Positions 34,527 through 44,931 are shown, counted from the stretch's first letter. The stretch: 56,631 bases of DNA from Hymenoscyphus infarciens (GCA_001414345.1 LLCB01000352.1:1-56631), one strand, 5' to 3'. Made by a program: numbers and translations. The notes: generated by a model from the letters alone, not told the origin.

Positions 34527-35776
34527 ATGCATTTTATAGCAACCCTCTTCCTCGCCACGCTCCGATTGGCAGCGGCAAACCCAATTGCCATGCCTCAAGG
34601 CACTGGCAGCGGCGCTGATTCTTGTCCCTCCGAGGATTTGACCGCCGCTACATGGACGAAGAACAAAGTCGATGATGTTCTCAAGAGTGCTGCAAAGAAT
34701 ATTTCCACAAACAATGTGCAGGGCTTGGCTTCATCGCTAGGGGCACCCAACTTTTTCTGGTAAGTCCACGATGAAACCAAAATGCCATGTCAATAAGCTA
34801 ACGAACGTAGTGGGCTTGATAATTTCTGTAACGCCGGCCAACCCTGTCTCCCTGTTACCCTTCCTGCATGGTAAGCATATACGCTCACATTCTATCACAA
34901 AGACAACCAGCTAACCAAGTATACTATAGGTATGGTTTAGTTGCGATCCAGAACTATAACTCTTATATGAACTCCCTCAACACGGCAGTCATGTTTGCGA
35001 CAAGCATCATGTCCCTCGAAATGCCTGAGGTGATCAACGACTTTTGGCCAAAACCTGCGGACGATGTCACACCTCTCAAAGAGCTGAATTCTATTGTAAC
35101 CTTTGGTTTGAGCGTCGTCCCTTTTACTGGGGCTTTGTCCAAAGTAACCTCGGTCGCTACTGGCGTTACCGGTTTCCTTACCGGCAGAGTGAAAGCCCCT
35201 GAGGCACCAGATCTATTCGTCAAATGGAGCGAGGTCGGCGTGAGTCTTGCCGCTGCAGCCAAAGACTACCAATCTGCGATCTCGACGTCTCTTCAAAACA
35301 CCCTCGACGCTAAAATCGACGACAAGGACAAGGGAATTAACTCCCTTTTGACTGGAGGCCAATTCTTGGGCCTTGCCCAGAACTTCACTCAAGCAGACAT
35401 GCAGGCAAAAATCTCAGCCAATATGAAGCTACGAGCCATGGCTCTTGCACTCCAAGCACAAAAGGCCTTCATCTACAGAAACAAAGTTGACGGTACTTAC
35501 AGCGGTAACGCCATTTTGCGAATCGGCGACGAGACACGACCTGACATTGTCACCAAGATGACTGAAAAATATGGAATTCCGTCGACTATCATCCAAGAAG
35601 GTCCCTCAAACTGCTTCGATAAGCATGGAGTGCAGCTGTACACTCCTGAAATTTTGCCTCTTGATGCCAAGGAGGATAGTTGTATCTTCAACTTGAACGT
35701 TTGCACTTTCGATAGTGCTACCTTTTCTGGCAGAACCATCCAAGAGAACTGCAACTTGCAGGGTATTTCCACATAA
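34527..35776 (+). CDS. Secreted protein of unknown family, 379 aa
   Basis: Three exons: 34527-34759, 34811-34870, 34930-35776. Introns are 51 and 59 bp (GTAAGT...CGTAG; GTAAGC...TATAG), both keeping frame. The start sits in a perfect GCCACCATG context; a longer upstream frame would destroy the signal peptide. Residues 1-18 (MHFIATLFLATLRLAAAN) form the signal peptide. Exon 2 is tiny and encodes a Cys-containing link (GLDNFCNAGQPCLPVTLPAW). A long uncharged Val/Thr/Gly segment lies at about 193-215 (SVVPFTGALSKVTSVATGVT), amphipathic or membrane-active rather than a clear membrane span. The C-terminal 60 residues carry four Cys (NCFDKHG, SCIFNLNVC, ENCNLQ). I cannot name the family. Single-gene context, no obvious partner. 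Could be an extracellular effector-type protein, but that is only inference from secretion and disulfides. Confidence 0.82.
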
Positions 35777-36183
35777 AGTTGACTATTTGTTTAGTTAGCT
35801 AAAGGCTTAGATGACAGGCTTATGATAGACAGACAACGAATTTCATAATTGTGTGTATTTATATTAGAGTTTTTAAACCCAGCCGTGGACTTTATCAAAT
35901 TTACTTAACTATGATTTTTGGGACTATTGGTAGGTAGGTTACCTATCAATTGTGAGGGCGAGCTACTTAACTCCTAAAGCTGTTAGAGGTCATCTCTTTC
36001 CTTCGATTGTGCGGCAGTAGTTTGCGCAGCAGTTGGTCGTTCTCATACGATTTGGCAGCATTGCCGTCCCGAGCCGTGTTCTCAATTTCAAGAATGGATG
36101 TAGAGTATTATTTGTCTACTCAATAACCATTTTTAAATCCCCAAGATTGCTTTCCTTGACTGTCAATATTTATTCTTTCGAAG
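35777..36183. other. Intergenic region, no gene seen
   Basis: Contains the 3' untranslated region of the secreted-protein gene. Near 35930-35950 the palindromic stretch GGTAGGTTACCTATC resembles the hairpin motif at 23798-24051. Nothing else. Confidence 0.4.
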
Positions 36184-36600
36184 ATGGGAAATCACGACGA
36201 AAAGTCTTCAGATTTTGAGGATGTCTCGTCTCCCATGGCGTTGTCACGACTGGCTTCTCGAAATCAGCAACCAGGAGTTCTCGAGGCTATCATAATTCTA
36301 GATGCAGTTCTGAGTTTAAATCCCGATCAACCTCCTTGCCAAAAAATTTCTACGAACCGAGGCCAAATATTACCAAACTATTCATCTAGCGGAGAAAATG
36401 TTGAGAAATGCTCGGATGTTGACCAAACCAAAGAGGTCGATATAACGAACCAGGAAGATTCTCCCTCCCGACCTGGATCCTCAATCACTGAAGTTGAGTA
36501 CTGTCGACTGGGACGGTGAACACGATCCAGCAAACCTCCAAAATTGGACCAGAAGAAGAAAATGGTAGGCAATTGCACTTGGTATATTCCCCCCTTTCAA
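36184..36600 (+). pseudogene. N-terminal remnant of an MFS transporter
   Basis: A frame of 112 codons starts at ATG 36184 with a polar, Ser-rich N-terminus. At its end a one-base shift continues as TVDWDGEHDPANLQNWTRRR, the hallmark VDWDG-DP-NP-NW segment that precedes the first membrane span of DHA1-type major facilitator drug/proton antiporters. A TAG stop follows at KW, then a few hydrophobic codons, and no membrane-span coding sequence downstream. So only the cytosolic N-tail survives. Frameshift plus stop plus missing body make it a dead fragment. Confidence 0.7.
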
Positions 36601-37104
36601 GCCGCATATCCATACTGCGCAAGGCGGAGTAAACCATTGCTTCTATTCCCGCTTCCACTCCCGGGAAAATGACCTACCATGAGTGTCTGCGCCCTTTTGT
36701 GGGAATTTCATCAGCGACGATCTATATACTTTTTTGATTGAAACGATATATGGTCACCAGAAAAAGGACGATTAGACTTTTCAGTAAGTTATACATCGCT
36801 TTTTCCAGGTATTTTAAAATAAGAAAAAGCATAAAGACATCGCGGTCAGAAGTATAGACAAGAGGCAGTCTCTTCCGGGACGGAAAAAACGTCGTCGAAA
36901 AATGGACTTATAATTACAATAAAACCACAACGCAAAGACTGAAACTTATAAGGGTCTATATGATAGTTAATCAGCTGACATAGATTTATTTACAATTCTT
37001 TATATATTTTTCATACCTCTTGTAAACGTTTTATTAGTCTTCTAGTAGAGTGTGGCGCAGGAACAAATTACAACGTTTTTTCCGTCCTAGAAAATAACTA
37101 CAAT
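36601..37104. other. Intergenic region with a 210-bp inverted-repeat element
   Basis: No coding sequence seen apart from the MITE-like element at 36878-37087. Confidence 0.5.
36878..37087. mobile_element. MITE-like element with 18-bp inverted termini
   Basis: GGACGGAAAAAACGTCGT at 36878-36895 is matched by the reverse complement of 37070-37087 at 17 of 18 positions. The 210-bp body is AT-rich with no frame. TA follows the right end; the left neighbour is CG. It ends about 60 bp from the truncated end of monooxygenase copy B, whose last exon is missing, so it may have played a part in that loss. Confidence 0.6.
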
Positions 37105-37144
37105 TTTGTTAGGGGATATATTTGATCGTCCGTCTGGATTTCTT

Positions 37145-38350
37145 ACAAGCAACGTTGAAACCACCGACATCATTAGTGTTCACCCAGTCTTCCATCCCAT
37201 CGGCGACCATCTCAGGAGTTCTGACGGCATAGGATCAAAACCACAGAAGGCCATCTTCTCACCAAGAATTCTTGGGCTGACAAACTGACCAACGAAGCGT
37301 TTAAGCAGGTTGAAGATGGCATGGATAGAGTTATCCGATTTTCCAATAGCATTGACATCAAGTTGTTCATCTAGAGGGAAGCTGCACAGATCAACATTCA
37401 AGTATTGACTGAGCTTAGCCATTCTACCCTCCCAATCAACACACGCCTTGTATTTTCCGTATCTGACCTGCGCCTCTTCCATTGTGCTGCCCAAGATAGG
37501 TGTTATCTAAGGAAGGATCTTAATGTGGTTTGAATTCCATCCATTGGCTACTGCTTGTGCGCGGACTTCATTCACATACCCAATAGTATCTAATGGTTTT
37601 CTTTTACCGACGGAAACTTCTTCTGCGTGGGCTGCGGCGAATGCTTTGCCTACGGGGGAAGCACCAGCTTGAAAAATGACTGGTGTCCTTTGTGGGGAAG
37701 GATGAGCGGCCCCAATGGTTGAGGTCTTGTGATGTTTGAGGTTGAAGTTGATTTTGAGGATTTTGGAGGGGTCGTATGCTCCTTTGCCTACTTCGAAGAC
37801 CTTCGATCCGTTCTCTCGAGATCCCTCCCAGAGACTGTATTAGTATTTATGACCCTGTGCTAGAACTCGTGTCACTCACGAATAACACAATTCCATATAC
37901 TTGGCCCCTTTCTCATAACGCTTGTCGTGGGCAGTGATCTTGTCAAGTCCGTTTGCTTTGGCAGAGGAGTTGGAATAACTGGTGAGAACATTCCATGTAA
38001 CCCGTCCTTTGGTAGCATGACGGAGGGTTGAGTATGTTTGTGCCAAGACGAATGGGTCCCATTGAGCACAATTCGATCCAGCTCTGAACTGTGCATCATC
38101 TACGCTGTAAAAATCTACAAAGAAGATACCAGTGATCTTTCCTTTTCTGCCAACTTGGCAAGCCAGATGTGGTATTCGAGACTATCCTTTTTGTTTGTAT
38201 TATCTAGAGAAAGTCTAACAGATAAATTAGCAGTGGAAAAAAGGCAGAGTTTAGGTAGTGGAAAACATACTTCTACATTCCAATTCCCATATAAGCACTG
38301 TTACATAGCATATCAAAGAATTTAAGATGGAGCTTCTTCTTAGGAGCCAT
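37145..38350 (-). pseudogene. Decayed FMN-dependent luciferase-like monooxygenase, copy B
   Basis: Starts at ATG 38350 (MAPKKKLHLKFFDMLC), typical of the family, but GIGM is followed by TAG where Trp is expected (TGG to TAG). After a likely intron come DNTNKKDSLEYHIWLAKLAE, a frameshift, GKITGIFFVDFYS, a deletion of about 25 or more residues, then STLRHATKGRVTWNVLTSYS, NSSAKANGLDKITAHDKRYE. A second intron (about 37833-37877) precedes GSRENGSKVFEVGKGAYDPS and SPQRTPVIFQAGASPVGKAF. A TAG interrupts before ITPILGSTMEEAQVRYGK; the segment down to LGEKMAFCGFDPMP is clean, then another shift to EMVADGMEDWVNTNDVGGFN and a splice donor with no following exon. Same family as copy A, opposite strand, but a different subtype at many residues, so an old paralogue rather than a recent duplicate. 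Dead. Confidence 0.8.
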
Positions 38351-38688
38351 TTTAGCAGACTTTAAGGGGAAGAGGATAGTTGGATTTGGTAAGATTAGTA
38401 GAATGAAATATTGATGAAACAACAAGATGAATGAGAAGAAAATTGAATACTCAATGGTTTCATAACTTACGGCGACAATGAGACAACGATAGAGTGGGTT
38501 ATATGTTAGGATTGACCCGACAAGGTCAAACAGCTCGGACTTCCGTATCTTACACGAATGCTATCCAAGGTCTTCTTCCTCATGGCAATACTGTCTGCCC
38601 CCAAGTTTAAGAATAGAAATCGCCCGCGTAGTAGAACTTGCTTCCGGTGATAGAGTCGCAAGGCGTCGATGAAAGTGGGTTGGCGATA
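38351..38688. other. Region between copy B and the MITE
   Basis: Promoter side of monooxygenase copy B plus a minus-strand frame (38497-38688) that becomes continuous with the frame at 39177-39589 if the MITE is left out. No independent gene recognised. Confidence 0.35.
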
Positions 38689-39176
38689 GGTCTACGCAAC
38701 GAATAAAGCCCTCGAATATATTTATAATAAATGTCATTTTCTATAGATAACATACCTTCTATATTATTCAAGAGTAAGAAGAGTTTTCAAGGTAAACAGT
38801 AGTAGATTATTCATGAATATTCTTTATTCGCTAATAATTTAATAATAAGTCTATAAAGAGGTAGAAATCTATAAACATCCTCTAAGTAGTAGATACTATA
38901 CTTAGTTTAATTAGTGTCGGTCTTCAACACTTTGGAGAAATTATAGCGAAGAGTAGATTATAATATAATGCCTAATTAGATTTGATAACCAATAGTTTTA
39001 ATATATCCCTATAGTAGACTAGGAGGAGGGCTCTAAGAGTGTTAGATAAATGGAAACTATTTGTAATATATTCATAAAGGCCTCTATAGTATAATTAAAG
39101 TATTGGAATATTACATTTTCATTTGATAGTCATGAAGAATAAACAATCTTTTATTCTTCTATTCGCTGCGTAGACC
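38689..39176. mobile_element. Mariner-type MITE, 488 bp, flanked by TA
   Basis: Termini GGTCTACGCAACGAATA (38689-38705) and the reverse complement of 39160-39176 agree at 16 of 17 positions, and TA stands immediately outside both ends (38687-38688, 39177-39178), the target duplication of Tc1/mariner elements. The body is AT-rich with no open frame. It separates two halves of a minus-strand reading frame. Confidence 0.75.
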
Positions 39177-39589
39177 TAGTTAGCGGGACAAGATCCTAGG
39201 AGAGTTGGACATGTTGAAGAGAAAGAGCTTTCGTTGCTCAGCAATTGATCTTTGTTCTCGACTTGTTGAGCTGAACAGATGGACAGAATATAGCATGAGT
39301 CCGCACTAACTAATTCCATGATCGCAGAAAGAGAGGGTTGTTGCCCTAGAAGCTCTACGTCGAGCATCTGAGGCAGACAGATCATACCCAGAATTTCCGC
39401 AAACGACAATGATATGTTATATTCATCTCCTAAGGTTACGGAAAATAGATTCAGATATTCAGCATACTCTTTGTCGAGTCGACTGCCCCAACTCCGCAAA
39501 GAACGCCTAATAAGACAACTGACATGTTTCTCAAAAAGTTGGCAGCTTGGAAAGATACCATACCCCAACAAAGCACGCAATGGGATCAT
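39176..39589 (-). pseudogene. Reading frame cut by the MITE; weakly terpene synthase-like
   Basis: 137 codons from ATG 39589 to a TAG whose bases come from the TA duplication plus the first base of the MITE terminus. The stretch from SLRSWGSRLDKEYAEYLNLF through LSFAEILGMICLPQML to a late ADSCYILSICSAQQVE has the rhythm of the C-terminal half of fungal class I terpene cyclases, but the diagnostic NSE metal-binding triad is not recognisable, so this assignment is tentative. Omitting the MITE and one TA continues the frame for 64 codons to a TAA at 38497-38499 (GQS then stop). No N-terminal half is visible upstream. Probably a broken gene. Confidence 0.35.
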
Positions 39590-40588
39590 CCAGTGTTGTC
39601 AGTAATATTCTCACGATAAAATACGGCAGTATTCCTGAATTTAATATTATCACGATTTTTGGCTTCTTCTTTGGAAGGATACTACATCTTATTCTTAATT
39701 ACTTCCGGGCTTAGGTATTTCAGAGGGTTTCGATGAGGGAATAGTTGAAGGGGTTATTCCGAGCAGTACAAGCGAGGGTGTGGAAAAAGTAATGGGGGAG
39801 AAGGGCCCTGTTGTCGGAGAGAGCAAATTTTAGAGAGTTATTGATTTGGGGTCGAGCGAGGGAGGAAGGGATTATTTCTGCGATAGAAGTTGAATTGAAT
39901 GTTCTGAAGTCTCATTTCACTTTGCTCACTCATGAGTTCGAAAGAATTTGAACGATGCATAATTAAATCCTTCCAACTCATAATCCGGGAACAGTGACAT
40001 CACTCGTACTCTTTTCCAGTGAGACGGTGGAACCGATGTAGGGGTTACAGGCAACTACCGTCTCACCCGCTTTAATGTTAATCCGCCACCCCAATCTAAA
40101 TATACGTTTTGCTGCCTGGCTAATCACTCAATCGCTTTCTGCTCTGATGTTGTATATTTTGGTTTGCGACTCGCGAGGTCCCTCGCGGCTGAGTCCTCCC
40201 AGCTAGATGTAATGCGTCCAATCTCATCGGGCGTGAATCTTGCAAACAAGCTTTTGCCCCCGGATTTATACGAGATGAGCCCTTACTAAATCGGGCCATT
40301 CCCCATAAGCACCTACCCAATCAACACCATTCCTCATCTTCTCCCGTTACCCGGTGGCACGACTCCCAATTTCTACGGCTCTGTGCCGCACGCTTGTCAG
40401 GAACGAGTAAATGAAGATGCTGTCAGACGAGGGACAATTATGGCCGATTCTTCATGATTGATGATCCTTCCTGCGGGTGCAAATTTTCTTGTGGCAAGTA
40501 TTTAAAGAATGGGTGATCCCACCTTTTAGTTCTCCATCCACAGAATTAATCATCTCATAATTCCTGGTCTCAAATACTCCTATCGAAA
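39590..40588. other. Intergenic region, promoter side of the LysM gene
   Basis: No gene recognised. A perfect 10-bp inverted repeat (GTGAGACGGT at 40019-40028, ACCGTCTCAC at 40057-40066) could be a hairpin or a binding site. The 90 bp before 40589 is a plausible fungal core promoter and leader. Confidence 0.45.
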
Positions 40589-41250
40589 ATGCAGTTCTCA
40601 CTCGTTTCTCTCGCTGTTTTCGCTGGTCTAGCGGTTGCTTCCCCTTTGGCTGTGGAACATCAATTTGATCGTCGTCAAGACAATTGCACCAGTTATTCCA
40701 GCGTCGCTGCTGGAACTGTTTGCTATCACTCTCCTTCTGATTGTAAGTTTCGACCAGATAGAAAGGAGTTATAGGCTGATTATTTCCAGGCACTGCAAAA
40801 TATCTCGTCCAAGCCGATGAAACATGTCAATCCATCGCCGCAAAATTCGGCAACTTCACACTCTCTGAATTCTTCTACTGGAACCCGTAAATACTTCTTA
40901 TCCCCTCTCCACTCCCCAAGACTAACAAAACTCCCAGTGATGTCGGACAAACTTGCTTCGGTCTTCGAGCCTTCGTCCCTGTCTGTATCAACACCCCATG
41001 GTACACCTTCGTCCCACCAGTTCAATCCGCCCCGGGCACTATCGTCGACGCTTCCGCAGTCCCCGTCCCCGTCATGCCCTCCATCACTACTGCTTGCAAG
41101 AAATTTGAGCTTGTCGGCTCCGGTCAGAGGGTGGATTCTATACTTGCAGAGAATGGGATTACGCTCGATAATTTCTTGACTTGGAATGCTTATATTGATA
41201 AGACTAACCCTTCTGCTTGGGAGGGATACTGGGTTTGTGTCGGCATCTAA
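40589..41250 (+). CDS. Secreted protein with two LysM domains, 187 aa
   Basis: Three exons: 40589-40742, 40790-40886, 40938-41250, with introns of 47 and 51 bp (GTAAGT...TCCAG; GTAAAT...CCCAG). Signal peptide MQFSLVSLAVFAGLAVAS, followed by a basic RR at about 29-30 that may be a Kex2 site. LysM 1 spans about residues 54-101 (TAKYLVQADETCQSIAAKFG, LSEFFYWNPDVGQTC) and is assembled from three exons. LysM 2 lies near the C-terminus (about 140-187: FELVGSGQRVDSILAENGIT, FLTWNAYI, YWVCVGI). The linker is Pro/Val rich. Without any catalytic domain this fits fungal LysM effectors, which bind chitin fragments in the apoplast or coat the wall; that role is by family, not shown. Uninterrupted frame, single gene. 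Confidence 0.9.
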
Positions 41251-41519
41251 AGACTCCTGGTTTTGAATAGATGAGTGGCATGATTGCTTGGGTGGTCTTG
41301 AGTGCGTTAATGTAATCCAAATAAATACGATTTATGATCGGCCAAGTAAAGTGCTCAATTCGAAACTATATCGATAACGTGGATAATTACTTTTCTCTTT
41401 TATTCCGAAGTTGATCTTCTTCCATTTTGACCAGGCATGTCTACACATTTTCACTCTGAAAATTGTCAGCGACTGGTAGATAAACCAGTTATGTTTAAAC
41501 AAAGTCTGTTCATGTGATT
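41251..41519. other. Intergenic, 3' region of the LysM gene
   Basis: Short spacer between the LysM gene and the convergent aminotransferase relic; no further feature. Confidence 0.4.
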
Positions 41520-42370
41520 GATGGTGGCGAACGTGCAAACTCGTGCAAACTCTGGTGATAGCGTTGCAATCCGAGCGAAGGGCGAATAATATAGGGTGTC
41601 ATACACTTCATCCGAAAAAACAATTATATAGTGTGCAACGCAAAGGTTTCCGATGGCAGTGAGCTCTTCCTTCGAAAAATATCTTGCCTATGGGGTTGTT
41701 TGGCGTGTTTATCACTACCATTTTGGTCCTGGGGGGTAATCGCTGCAGCAAGTTGTCCAATAACCAAGGTCCATTCATAGGTGGATGAGGTCTGGGTATC
41801 CCCAGACTTGGGGGATGTAAAGGCACGTAAACGACTTTTCCACCTTGTATCTCAAAGTTGCTTAGATATTGGCCAAAAAAGGGTTCAAGTACAATGACCT
41901 CATCTCCTTCTTTTATAAAGGCCATGAATGCGCTGAGAACACCTGTTGCCAATTTAGTCGAGCATCGAGCAACAACCATCTTCGCAAGTAAGCGAAAACT
42001 AACTTTTGTTTGCACCAGTGGTGACCGTGACTTCTGTGTCGGAATCGATCGGACGTTCGTGCCATTCTGAATATACTTTGGCGAGAGCTTTCTGCAATCT
42101 TGGTCTTCCTTTTGTTGGCGAGTACTGGTTCCCATCCACGGTACCGAGTGCTTCAATTGCAGCGTCCACGATGAATTGTGGTGGTGCATTTCCGAAAAAG
42201 CCTTGTCCCATGTTTACAATGGTGTGAATTGGAGAAGATGCTGCTGCAGTGCTGCAACATTGACCTATCTAGGAATTAATGTCATAATTCCGAAGAAGAA
42301 TCCGGCTAAACTTACTAAACATTAGGTCTTCTGGTCGCTACCCTTGCTACTGGCTTTGGGGTCTTTAAGT
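41520..42370 (-). pseudogene. Truncated class I/II aminotransferase (kynurenine aminotransferase-like)
   Basis: Minus strand. The first visible codons (VATRRPNV) end in TAG TAAGT where TGG plus a GTAAGT donor is expected. Then follow PIHTIVNMGQGFFGNAPPQF, GNQYSPTKGRPRLQKALAKV and TEVTVTTGANK; a good 67-bp intron (GTTAGT...AACAG, GACTAAAT branch) joins to SVLSAFMAFIKEGDEVIVLE, KMVVINTPNNPIGK. One extra T in a T-run at about 41679 shifts the frame; beyond it FSKEELTAIGNLCVAHYIIV, SDEVYDTLYYSPFARIATLS can still be read. The sequence ends near TFATINHMNR, so the PLP-binding lysine block (GKTFSxTGW) and the C-terminal domain are absent. The 5' end, including the start codon, is lost where the AT-rich block begins at about 42370. 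Dead at both ends; by family it would act on kynurenine or related amino acids. Confidence 0.8.
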
Positions 42371-43761
42371 TAAATATAGTAAAATTTAGAAAATGGGTCT
42401 AATAAGAAATCGATATAGAGATATCTTTTAAAGCTCCTCGGGAATATTATTCTATATAACTCTTATTCTAGTTATTCCGCGATCTCTTAGAGTAGAACTA
42501 AGTAGATCTAACTACTAAGGAAGTACTTTAATTACTCTTCTATAATTACTAGCTTTACTTAAGTTATTTTATAATACTAGGTCTTTAATTCTATCTTAAT
42601 ATTATATATTAATAGTATAATAGTAGAATATCGATAAGTAAATTAATATTAAGACTTATTACTTATAATTTTACTCTACGAAAGTAAGTAAAGAGTTAGA
42701 GTTTTAAACTCTCTAATAGAGAGATAAGACGTCTAGTTAGAGATTAAAAGTAGATTTAGAGAATAGTACTTAATACTATATTAACTAGTTTTATAGTTTT
42801 AAGTATTTTAAGAAGTTATAGTACTCTATAAGTAGTATTACTAGTAGTATTATTATAGTAAAATACTATAGTATTTTAAAGAAATATATTATCGGAATAT
42901 TTTTACTAGTAGATATTTAGTTTTGAACCTAATATTATTACTATACTATACTACTTATTTAATATTATAATAGTACTAATCGTATACTATTTAATAACTC
43001 GTATACTAAAATCTAAAAATAAACCTTCTATATCTTATATAAGCTACTTTTATTAAATATAAGCTATATAAGAGATTTTAAGACTATTTTAGAAGCTAAT
43101 AATATATTTCTTTTTTTAAAAAAATACTCTATTTATTTAGATCTATAAACCTAGCTATTTAGATAAATACTTTTTACTTTATATATTATATTATATAATT
43201 CTAAAGTATAAAGCTAAAAAGAAGAAGAGTTAAAATCTATATAAATCTAAGATAAAAAGCTTAAATTTATTAGGCTTAGTAATACTATAGTATTATTATA
43301 CTATTAATTAAAATACTAATAATAGTAATAGTAATATAATTAAATATTATTAGAATTATATAGTATAAATTATATATATTAAACTCTATTTTCAACGATA
43401 TATCGTAGTAGTATAATATTCTAGAGACTACTAGTAATACTATCTATAAGTAGCTATATCTTCTCTTTTAAGAAATAGTTAGTACTCTTTTATTTTTTTT
43501 TAAATACTTCTCTACTTCTAAAAAAGCGCTTCTTTTTTAAGAATAAATAACGAAATTTATTAATTTAGAAAAAAGTTTATTTACTTATATACTTATATCT
43601 ATATATATATAGATAAGCTTTTAAGTTTAAAGTTACTTAGAAGAATCTAACTACTTTTAAGAGAAGAGAGAGAAGAAAGAAAGAGAAAGAGAAAGAGAAA
43701 GAGAAAGAGAAGAAGAGACTAGACTTAGATAGTATTATTACTAGTAATATATTAGAGAGAT
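42371..43761. repeat. RIP-mutated repeat block (left part)
   Basis: AT-rich and nearly without CpA/TpG. 42830-42900 resembles 10700-10790. 43110-43440 matches 17980-18057 plus 18371-18610 without the LTR found there, so the unoccupied counterpart of that insertion site is near 43170-43190. A (GAAAGA)n microsatellite lies at 43681-43712. No gene. Confidence 0.7.
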
Positions 43762-44116
43762 TATAACGGCACGAAATACACACAACTACAGTAGAGGCAT
43801 GTGGGAGTGCGTATGGTAGAATGACGTATGTAGATGCTAGGCACTGATACGGAAGAAAAGGCTAAACTGGCCTTTTCTGACTCTAGGAGTAGGCTGCTAT
43901 ATACAAGAGGTTTCGGACGATACAAAAGGGGTACGAAACCGAACAACGACATACGTCGGCTAATACAAAAGCCCGAACCCTACGAAGTACGTCCGAAAGT
44001 CCGGACGGACGTACTGACGTACGTAACCTTCCTAAATTAGACAATGCAAAACAACAACTACCGAAACACGGCATATGCCATGTAATCTCGGCTATATAGG
44101 ACGGCATGCCGTCATA
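43762..44116 (-). mobile_element. Nearly unmutated solo LTR with target duplication GAGAT
   Basis: 355 bp, minus orientation: reads TATAACGGCACGAAATACAC at its left end and GGACGGCATGCCGTCATA at its right end, close to the LTR at 54536-54888. GAGAT lies at 43757-43761 and 44117-44121. The matching unoccupied site is at 3505-3509. C and G positions are largely intact although the flanks are RIP-saturated. No internal region adjoins. Confidence 0.9.
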
Positions 44117-44640
44117 GAGATCTATAATATTTATTATATTATATTAAGTAATTTAATTAATACTAGATTATAAGAATAACTAATAATATATTAATTATTA
44201 GTAGAAAAAAGTTAATCTAGAGAAGAATAGTTCTTCTAGATAAGAGAGCTAATAGAATACTTAGTTTTATTATTTTCTAAAAATAAAAATAAAGTTATAT
44301 AATTTTAATAATAAATTCTAGTTATTTATAACTCTAAGAGAGTATTTATATCTTACTATAAGTCTTTAATACTAAAAAGATTTATATAATAACTTTTTAG
44401 TTTAATAAAGTAGATTTTTAAAAAGAAAATATAATTTATATAATATCTATTTAGTATTATAAAGTACTAGTACTAAAAATCTAATATTTATCGATTATTA
44501 TTATATTTGTTAATAATATTTATTATATAGTATATATCGCGATAATCTAATAAATATCATATTACCTAGAAGAGATAATAAAAGTATAAAATTTTTATTA
44601 CTCTAAAAAGTCTTAGCTTTTTATTAATTATAGACTCTTT
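44117..44640. repeat. RIP-mutated repeat block (right part)
   Basis: Continuation of the older repeat interrupted by the solo LTR; same word order as 3510-3960 and 10040-10420. Composition returns to normal at about 44640. Confidence 0.65.
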
Positions 44641-44931
44641 ACTTCTAAAACTTCCTGATAAAACCGTGAACCAGGGCCCTGATTAGGTTATATTCCGTGT
44701 AGTATAGAACTCTCTTAGCAGGGGGGGCGCTTTACTTTCGTAGAGTCAGTTCTCCGATATTGTCCCGTTTAATCTCCGTTCCCACTTTTATCAGCTCCGG
44801 ATTAACATTCTAGCGAAATACTCTCTGGCCGTTTCAATATTCGGGCTGGCTTCTTCAGCAGTGGCTCATCTTAGTAACGGCTTCTCATTTTGTATGTTTC
44901 GAGTGCGAAATTTCCCTAAGCTTTGTCTGAA

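Noticed and set aside
40019..40066. 10-bp inverted repeat as a MITE
   Set aside because: Only 48 bp long with no target duplication; more likely a local hairpin or binding site, noted with the intergenic region.
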